A stretch of DNA of 11,324 nt from Eubacterium sp. (lineage in GTDB: Bacteria > Bacillota > Clostridia > Oscillospirales > Acutalibacteraceae), in contig JAIDJS010000209.1 of the NCBI GenBank assembly GCA_029052085.1, positions 1 to 11,324 on the forward strand, written 5' to 3'. The stretch's first letter is position 1. The number at the start of each line of letters is the position of its first letter. Below are positions 5,841 through 11,324 of the stretch, one piece after another. The notes beneath the pieces are model-generated. The model worked only from the letters and a program-made list of their open reading frames with translations. It was not told the DNA's origin and searched no databases. A program made the position numbers and the translations under genes.

Positions 5841-7523
5841 ATGGCGTTAGACGGAATTTATCTTCATCATTTAAAAAATGAAATAGAAGCCTTTGCTGTC
5901 GGTGCAAGAATTGAAAAAATCTATCAGCCGTCTAAAGAAGAACTTGTTTTTTCTCTCCGTTCAAGAGAGGGTGCCAAAAAGCTTCTTCTTTCCAGCAAGG
6001 CAGACAGCGCCCGAATCCATTTTACAGATTATCCGCCTGAAAATCCTTCAAAGCCGCCAATGCTTTGTATGCTGTTCAGAAAGCATTTAACAGGCTCAAA
6101 AATAACGGCAGTTTCGCAGAGCGGATTTGAACGAATTGTTAAAATCAGTGTGGATGCAATAAATGAGCTTGGCGATTTGGTTCAGTTAACCCTCGTTGTT
6201 GAAATTATGGGGAGATACAGCAATGTTATTCTTCTTAATGAAAACGGCAGAATAATTGACGCACTGAAAAGGATAGATGAAAACAAATCTCAGGTAAGAT
6301 GTTTAATGCCCGGAGAGGTGTATGTTTCTCCGCCGCCGCAAAGCAAGCTTAATCTTTTAAAGGATGATATTGAACGGATTAAAGAAAGAATATATGAAAG
6401 TAATAAAACGCCGTCAAATGCGTTTCAGGATGCGGTAATGGGTGTTTCTCCGATTGTGTGCAGAGAATATGAAAACGGCGTTACGATTGAAAGAATCAAG
6501 GAATATACCCAAAAACCCATTCCTGTTGCAGTAATCCATGAAACACCGATGGATTTTGCTTTTATGCCAATTACCCAATATGGAAGCCTTGTGGAATTAA
6601 AAGAATTTGAAACCTTTTCCGCACTTCTTGATTTCTTTTATTATGAAAAGGTTCGGGCAGACAGAATTCGTCAGCGTTCGGGTGACTTGTTCAAAAAGCT
6701 TCAGAGTCTTCAGGAAAGAGCAGTAAGAAAAGCGGTTAACCGAGAAAAAGAACTTGCCGACTGCAGAGATAAGGATAAATACAGGATATTCGGAGATCTG
6801 CTTTCTACCAATCAGTATAACCTTGAAAAAGGTGCTCCTTATTATGATTTGGAAAATTATTATGACAATTGCAATATCATCCGAGTTCCGGCTGATGTAA
6901 CGCTTTCTCCGTCACAGAATGCACAGAAGTATTATAAGGAATACAGAAAGAAGCAGATTGCCGAAACAAAGCTGAATGATTTTATTGAGGATGCTAAGAA
7001 AGAAGCTGAATATCTTGAAACGGTTATAGACAGCCTCTCAAGAGCTGAAACAGACAGTGAGATAACAGAAATCAGAAATGAGCTTGCCGAAACAGGCTAT
7101 CTTAAGTATAAGAATGATAAAAAGTCAAAAAACGCAAAAGCACTTAAGCCTATGGAATTTGAAAGCGAAGAGGGCTTTAAAATCTTAGTCGGCAGAAACA
7201 ATCTGATGAATGACAGGCTTACGCTTAAAACCTCTAAAAACTATGATTTGTGGTTCCACACAAAGGAGATTCCCGGCTCTCACGTTGTAGTGCAGAACGA
7301 TGGAAGAGAGTTTACGGATAAGGTTATAAGAGAAGCAGCCATGCTTGCTGCCAAAAACAGCAAAGCCGGCAATTCATCCAATGTTCCTGTTGATTATACT
7401 ATCATTAAAAATGTTAAAAAGCCATCAGGCGCAAAGCCGGGTATGGTTATTTATGCGGATTATAAAACAGAATTTGTAACTCCCAATGCCGCGGAGCTTG
7501 AAAGGATAAAAAGAATTGTATAA
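5841..7523 (+). CDS. rqcH: Ribosome-associated quality control protein RqcH (NFACT/Rqc2 family)
   Basis: This 560-residue protein is the bacterial Rqc2 homolog, formerly annotated as fibronectin-binding protein FbpA. It binds stalled 50S subunits carrying peptidyl-tRNA and recruits tRNA-Ala to add C-terminal alanine tails. Visible parts are NFACT-N (1 to about 165: MALDGIYLHHL, PPMLCMLFRKHL, VEIMGRYSNVILLN), a helix-hairpin-helix region (about 170-215, GVSPIVCRE), long charged coiled-coil arms (about 265-315 and 365-430) and NFACT-R (about 440-545, ILVGRNNLMNDRLTL and DLWFHTKEIPGSHVVV). At the position of the Bacillus Asp97-Arg98 pair it has Glu97-Arg98. The length is typical, without a long C-terminal extension. 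It starts 1 nt after the NIF3 stop, with only a weak GGCGGTG, and overlaps ispD by 8 nt. Confidence 0.94.
   Translation: MALDGIYLHHLKNEIEAFAVGARIEKIYQPSKEELVFSLRSREGAKKLLLSSKADSARIHFTDYPPENPSKPPMLCMLFRKHLTGSKITAVSQSGFERIVKISVDAINELGDLVQLTLVVEIMGRYSNVILLNENGRIIDALKRIDENKSQVRCLMPGEVYVSPPPQSKLNLLKDDIERIKERIYESNKTPSNAFQDAVMGVSPIVCREYENGVTIERIKEYTQKPIPVAVIHETPMDFAFMPITQYGSLVELKEFETFSALLDFFYYEKVRADRIRQRSGDLFKKLQSLQERAVRKAVNREKELADCRDKDKYRIFGDLLSTNQYNLEKGAPYYDLENYYDNCNIIRVPADVTLSPSQNAQKYYKEYRKKQIAETKLNDFIEDAKKEAEYLETVIDSLSRAETDSEITEIRNELAETGYLKYKNDKKSKNAKALKPMEFESEEGFKILVGRNNLMNDRLTLKTSKNYDLWFHTKEIPGSHVVVQNDGREFTDKVIREAAMLAAKNSKAGNSSNVPVDYTIIKNVKKPSGAKPGMVIYADYKTEFVTPNAAELERIKRIV
7501..7506 (+). promoter_or_regulatory. 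Ribosome binding site supporting the TTG start of ispD
   Basis: AAAGGA at 7501-7506, inside the 3' end of rqcH, is 9 nt before TTG at 7516. No ATG exists near the conserved IspD N-terminus, and starting at TTG gives [11 protein letters not shown], the normal beginning of the family. Confidence 0.7.
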
Positions 7524-8193
7524 TATAGCAGTGATTCTTGCCGCAGGGAACGGCACAAGAATGGAAATGGATAAAAGCAAAATGCTTCTTGAAATCGGCG
7601 GAAAAACAGTTGTTGAAAGAAGCGTTGAAGCGTTTTCGGAATTGCCCGAAATTGATGAAATCATCGTTGTCTGCCGTGAATGTGATGTTGAAGCATTTTC
7701 TGAAATTCTTACGGATGATGAAATAACCTTTGTTATCGGCGGAAATACCCGTCAGCGAAGCGTTATCAATGCGGTTGAAACCATTGATCAATGTGATTAT
7801 ATTCTTATTCACGATGGTGCAAGACCGCTTGTAACGCAAAAAGCCATCATCAATACGCTTGATAAAGCGCAGATATACAATGCTGCTGCAACAGGTGTTG
7901 CGGTTAAGGACACCCTTAAAATTGTAGATGAAGATTTATCAATAGTCGGAACACCTGACAGAAAAAATCTTGTTTCCATTCAGACACCGCAGATATTTAG
8001 ATTTGATCTTTATAAAAAGGCACTTGCAAAGGCTGTTAAAGATAATAAGGATTATACGGATGATTGCCAGCTTGTTGAAAAGCTTGGCGAAAAGGTTTAT
8101 GCTGTTCTCGGAGATTATGATAATATTAAGATAACGACGCAAAGTGATATTCCGCTTGCAGAAAACATTTTGAAAAAGAGGGGCGAATTATAA
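7516..8193 (+). CDS. ispD: 2-C-methyl-D-erythritol 4-phosphate cytidylyltransferase
   Basis: This 225-residue cytoplasmic enzyme couples CTP to MEP to give CDP-methylerythritol, the third step of the MEP isoprenoid pathway. The CTP-binding loop is [12 protein letters not shown] (5-16), with Arg15 and Lys22 corresponding to the catalytic Arg and Lys of the family. Other signatures are GGNTRQRSV (75-83), [10 protein letters not shown] (97-106), [12 protein letters not shown] (126-137), IQTPQIFRF (155-163) and [11 protein letters not shown] (181-191). The closing [20 protein letters not shown] is typical. It uses a TTG start and overlaps rqcH by 8 nt in another frame, suggesting coupled and perhaps modest translation. 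The stop overlaps ispF by 1 nt. Confidence 0.95.
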   Translation: MYNIAVILAAGNGTRMEMDKSKMLLEIGGKTVVERSVEAFSELPEIDEIIVVCRECDVEAFSEILTDDEITFVIGGNTRQRSVINAVETIDQCDYILIHDGARPLVTQKAIINTLDKAQIYNAAATGVAVKDTLKIVDEDLSIVGTPDRKNLVSIQTPQIFRFDLYKKALAKAVKDNKDYTDDCQLVEKLGEKVYAVLGDYDNIKITTQSDIPLAENILKKRGEL

Positions 8194-8660
8194 TGAGAAT
8201 CGGGCATGGATATGATGTTCATAAGTTTGCCGATAACAGAAAGTGCATCATCGGCGGAGTGGATATTCCGTATGAAATGGGGCCTCTCGGCCATTCAGAT
8301 GCAGATGTTCTGCTTCACGCAATTGCAGATGCTTTGCTTGGTGCAGCTGCAATGGGCGATATCGGTCATCTTTTTCCCGATACGGATGAAACCTACAAAA
8401 ATGCAGACAGCCTTGTTCTTCTTTCAAAAACGGTTGAAGCTGTTAAATTAAAGGGATATAAGATAGGCAATATAGATGCAACGGTTATTGCACAGGCTCC
8501 CAAAATGGCGCCTTTTATTGATGAAATGAGAAAGAATATCGCAAAAGCCTGCAACTGCGATGTGGATTGCATTTCTGTTAAAGCAACAACGGAAGAGGGA
8601 TTGGGCTTTACCGGAAGCAAGCAGGGAATAGCCGCTCATGCAGTTTGCATAATTGAATAA
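8193..8660 (+). CDS. ispF: 2-C-methyl-D-erythritol 2,4-cyclodiphosphate synthase
   Basis: This 155-residue enzyme converts CDP-methylerythritol 2-phosphate to MEcPP with release of CMP; the family forms trimers with active sites at subunit interfaces. Zinc ligands Asp8, His10 and His42 fall at the same positions as in E. coli. Also visible are [20 protein letters not shown] (32-51), IGHLFPDTD (57-65), [10 protein letters not shown] (100-109) and [11 protein letters not shown] (131-141). The ATG overlaps the ispD stop (TAATG) with a purine-rich GAGGGG about 9 nt upstream. It is the last gene of the operon, just before the hairpin terminator at 8668. IspE, the step between IspD and IspF, is not in the window. 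Confidence 0.96.
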   Translation: MRIGHGYDVHKFADNRKCIIGGVDIPYEMGPLGHSDADVLLHAIADALLGAAAMGDIGHLFPDTDETYKNADSLVLLSKTVEAVKLKGYKIGNIDATVIAQAPKMAPFIDEMRKNIAKACNCDVDCISVKATTEEGLGFTGSKQGIAAHAVCIIE

Positions 8661-8667
8661 TTATAAT

Positions 8668-8702
8668 AGCCTGAACATAATTATTTGTGCAGGCTTATTT
8701 TT
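8668..8702 (+). terminator. Rho-independent terminator after ispF
   Basis: AGCCTG (8668-8673) pairs with CAGGCT (8690-8695). After an A-G mismatch the stem continues as ACA with TGT around an 8-nt loop. A TATTTTT run follows. It starts 7 nt after the ispF stop and closes the six-gene operon. Confidence 0.82.
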
Positions 8703-8741
8703 CATATTTGTAAAAGTGATGTTGAAAGATAAGGAGAAACA

Positions 8742-9575
8742 ATGAATATACCTGTAGTTTATAGAGCTTCACAAACAAAAAATGATAGAATAAATTTTTT
8801 AATCATGATTGGCTTATTTTCCATTGTGGTAGCTATTGTTGTTGGAATAACTTCGTTTAATAGTTATGATAAAGGCGTTCAATTAAATGTTTATTCTAAT
8901 GCCAGTCCTAATGAAAGAATAGTTAGCGGAGACATTTATCAATATGAAAATGCTGTGGTAATAGGTAATTATGCAACAACTAGATATGAAGATATGCCTA
9001 CTGACTATCATTTTGTTATAGCGTATTGTGATGATAAAAATACTGATGAGGGTCTCCTCGCTTCCATATCTCTGAATGAAAATTACGGCGAGTTTTGCGA
9101 AACTATGCGTAAGTACAGTAAAAGTGATGAGGTACAATATATTACATTTTGTGCAAAGGCAGAGCCTGTATCAAATCTTAATGAGGATGTTTATGGCTAT
9201 TATAAGGATTATGTCGGTTACTGCGAAGAGTATTTTGATAATGCCGTTGATTCGGGCTTGAGCCTTACATATTGCTTTGATGATGCAAGCCAGTTTGAAG
9301 ATTACTGTCAGAAAGAAAAGAACGATTTTAAATTAGGAATTGGAATTGCAGCTGTTTTTGCGGCGGTCGGTGTAGTGCTGATAGTTTTAGGTATGATTAA
9401 ACGAGGACCAAGACTGCCGAGTAAAAAGCAGCTTGAGGCTGCAAGGGAAATGCTTGAGGCGGAAGGCGCTTATGATACTGAATCTGCGGACGATGAGCGT
9501 TATGGATATATAGATTCGGATGAATTTTTTGGAAAGTTCGATGATGGTTTCAGCAATCAAAGTCGTGATGAATAG
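8742..9575 (+). CDS. Uncharacterised two-pass membrane protein with six-cysteine external domain
   Basis: I do not recognise a family for this 277-residue protein. A short basic N-terminus (residues 1-17) is followed by transmembrane helix 1 (about 18-39), a polar, Tyr- and Asp/Glu-rich domain (about 40-197), helix 2 (about 198-219) and a C-terminal tail. KR at 220-221 and a basic stretch (223-229) flank helix 2, so by the positive-inside rule both ends are cytoplasmic and the large domain is external. That domain has six cysteines (96, 119, 137, 161, 178, 189) and none occur elsewhere. The tail has a helical segment (229-242) and ends in an acidic, aromatic-rich stretch (243-277). AAGGAG at 8731-8736 precedes ATG by 5 nt. 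It lies between the ispF terminator and the groESL promoter, so it is probably a single-gene unit, though no convincing promoter is visible. It is a real gene by start, length and topology; its function is unknown. Confidence 0.8.
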   Translation: MNIPVVYRASQTKNDRINFLIMIGLFSIVVAIVVGITSFNSYDKGVQLNVYSNASPNERIVSGDIYQYENAVVIGNYATTRYEDMPTDYHFVIAYCDDKNTDEGLLASISLNENYGEFCETMRKYSKSDEVQYITFCAKAEPVSNLNEDVYGYYKDYVGYCEEYFDNAVDSGLSLTYCFDDASQFEDYCQKEKNDFKLGIGIAAVFAAVGVVLIVLGMIKRGPRLPSKKQLEAAREMLEAEGAYDTESADDERYGYIDSDEFFGKFDDGFSNQSRDE

Positions 9576-9615
9576 CATCTTTATAACATATTTTTTGAAA
9601 AAATTGTTAACACTA

Positions 9616-9643
9616 TTGACAAATGGAAAAATCTTGCTAAAAT
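9616..9643 (+). promoter_or_regulatory. groESL sigma-A promoter (extended -10)
   Basis: Consensus -35 TTGACA (9616-9621), a 16-nt spacer and -10 TAAAAT (9638-9643) preceded by TGC, giving an extended -10. Transcription would start near 9650, inside the CIRCE operator. The near-consensus elements predict strong transcription when the repressor is absent. Confidence 0.85.
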
Positions 9644-9648
9644 AGATA

Positions 9649-9675
9649 TTAGCACTCGAGAGCAAAGAGTGCTAA
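9649..9675. promoter_or_regulatory. CIRCE operator (HrcA binding site)
   Basis: TTAGCACTC (9649-9657), 9 nt, GAGTGCTAA (9667-9675): an exact match to the CIRCE inverted repeat bound by the heat-shock repressor HrcA. It overlaps the predicted transcription start of groESL, so HrcA binding should block initiation, with derepression under heat or folding stress. In other bacteria GroEL supports HrcA activity, giving feedback. The hrcA gene is not in this window. Confidence 0.97.
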
Positions 9676-9698
9676 AAACGAAAATATTTATTTTTTAT

Positions 9699-9705
9699 AG
9701 AGGTG
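9699..9705 (+). promoter_or_regulatory. Ribosome binding site fixing the groES start
   Basis: AGAGGTG lies 6 nt before ATG at 9712. An in-frame GTG at 9703 is part of this ribosome binding site, so a start there would add a spurious MNL before the conserved MTIKPLADKVLL. Confidence 0.85.
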
Positions 9706-9711
9706 AATCTT

Positions 9712-9984
9712 ATGACTATCAAACCACTTGCAGACAAAGTATTGCTTAGTCACGCAGAAGCAGAGGAAACAACAGCGTCAGGTCTTTTTATTGCAGCGTC
9801 AGCGCAGGAAAAGCCTGAATTTATGAATGTAGAGGCAGTAGGCCCGGGAACAGAGGAAAATCCAATGTCCGTTAATGTCGGAGATAAGGTTATTATCACG
9901 AAGTACAGCGGAACAGAGGTCAAGGTTGACGGTGTGGAATACACAATTGCTTCTGTTAAAGACATTCTTGCAGTTATTGAATAA
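9712..9984 (+). CDS. groES: Co-chaperonin GroES (Hsp10)
   Basis: This 90-residue protein forms the heptameric lid of the GroEL folding chamber in the cytoplasm. Family features are IKPLADKVLL (3-12), the mobile loop (about 14-34), FMNVEAVGPG (37-46), VNVGDKVIITKYSGTEVKVDG (54-74) and the closing VKDILAVIE. The hydrophobic tripeptide of the mobile loop, usually IVL, reads LFI here (GLFIAASAQEKPE). Transcription is from the CIRCE-controlled promoter just upstream, and groEL follows after 16 nt. Length and order are canonical. Confidence 0.96.
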   Translation: MTIKPLADKVLLSHAEAEETTASGLFIAASAQEKPEFMNVEAVGPGTEENPMSVNVGDKVIITKYSGTEVKVDGVEYTIASVKDILAVIE

Positions 9985-9997
9985 TAGGAGGATTTGA

Positions 9998-11324
<1,327 letters not shown>

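Noticed and set aside
8662..8667. TATAAT as a promoter for the membrane protein gene
   Set aside because: No acceptable -35 lies 16-18 nt upstream, and the ispF terminator hairpin starts directly after it and would stop the transcript.
9580..9606. AT-rich T6-G-A6 symmetry as a terminator for the membrane protein gene
   Set aside because: It has no GC stem and no room for a loop, so I cannot support it as an intrinsic terminator.
9703..9711. GTG start for groES at 9703
   Set aside because: The GTG is part of the ribosome binding site AGAGGTG. ATG at 9712 gives the conserved N-terminus at correct spacing.

Overview
The window looks like a chromosomal segment of a low-GC, Gram-positive anaerobe of class Clostridia, probably a gut Ruminococcaceae/Oscillospirales-type organism. 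This is inferred from AT-rich DNA, strong AGGAG-type ribosome binding sites, a CIRCE-controlled groESL operon, TrmK, bacterial RqcH, a DUF4364 gene, a DUF1858 CxxC protein and BspA-like leucine-rich repeat surface proteins. No species can be named from the sequence alone.

Layout. Positions 1-1894 (+) hold two tandem paralogous genes for membrane-anchored BspA/LRR_5-like proteins; the first lacks its 5' end. A bulged hairpin flanked by A and T runs (1938-1986) ends this unit and also serves the converging unit on the other strand. Positions 2012-4106 (-) hold a two-gene unit: a DUF4364 gene, then a glycoside hydrolase family 5 gene resembling endoglycoceramidases. A compact divergent promoter region (about 4107-4254) separates it from the main operon. 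The two best promoter candidates there appear to share one self-complementary -35 hexamer, and an 18-bp perfect palindrome lies just downstream on the rightward side.

Positions 4255-8660 (+) form a tightly packed six-gene operon: DUF1858 protein, trmK, NIF3-family protein, rqcH, ispD, ispF. Genes overlap by 1, 4, 8 and 1 nt or are separated by 1 nt, so translational coupling is likely. It combines tRNA modification (m1A22), a dinuclear-metal protein, rescue of stalled ribosomes (alanine tailing) and two steps of MEP isoprenoid synthesis. A hairpin terminator follows at 8668-8702. Next is an unrecognised two-pass membrane protein (8742-9575) with six cysteines in its predicted external domain. 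The window ends with groES and a truncated groEL, driven by an extended -10 promoter overlapped by a perfect CIRCE operator, so HrcA heat-shock repression is expected.

Most of the window is housekeeping sequence. I see no CRISPR array, transposase, prophage, defence island, tRNA or rRNA. No stretch of 300 bases lacks a gene. The points that most merit a second look are the shared -35 divergent promoters, the 18-bp palindrome, the enlarged catalytic-domain loop and missing signal peptide of the GH5 enzyme, and the six-cysteine membrane protein.
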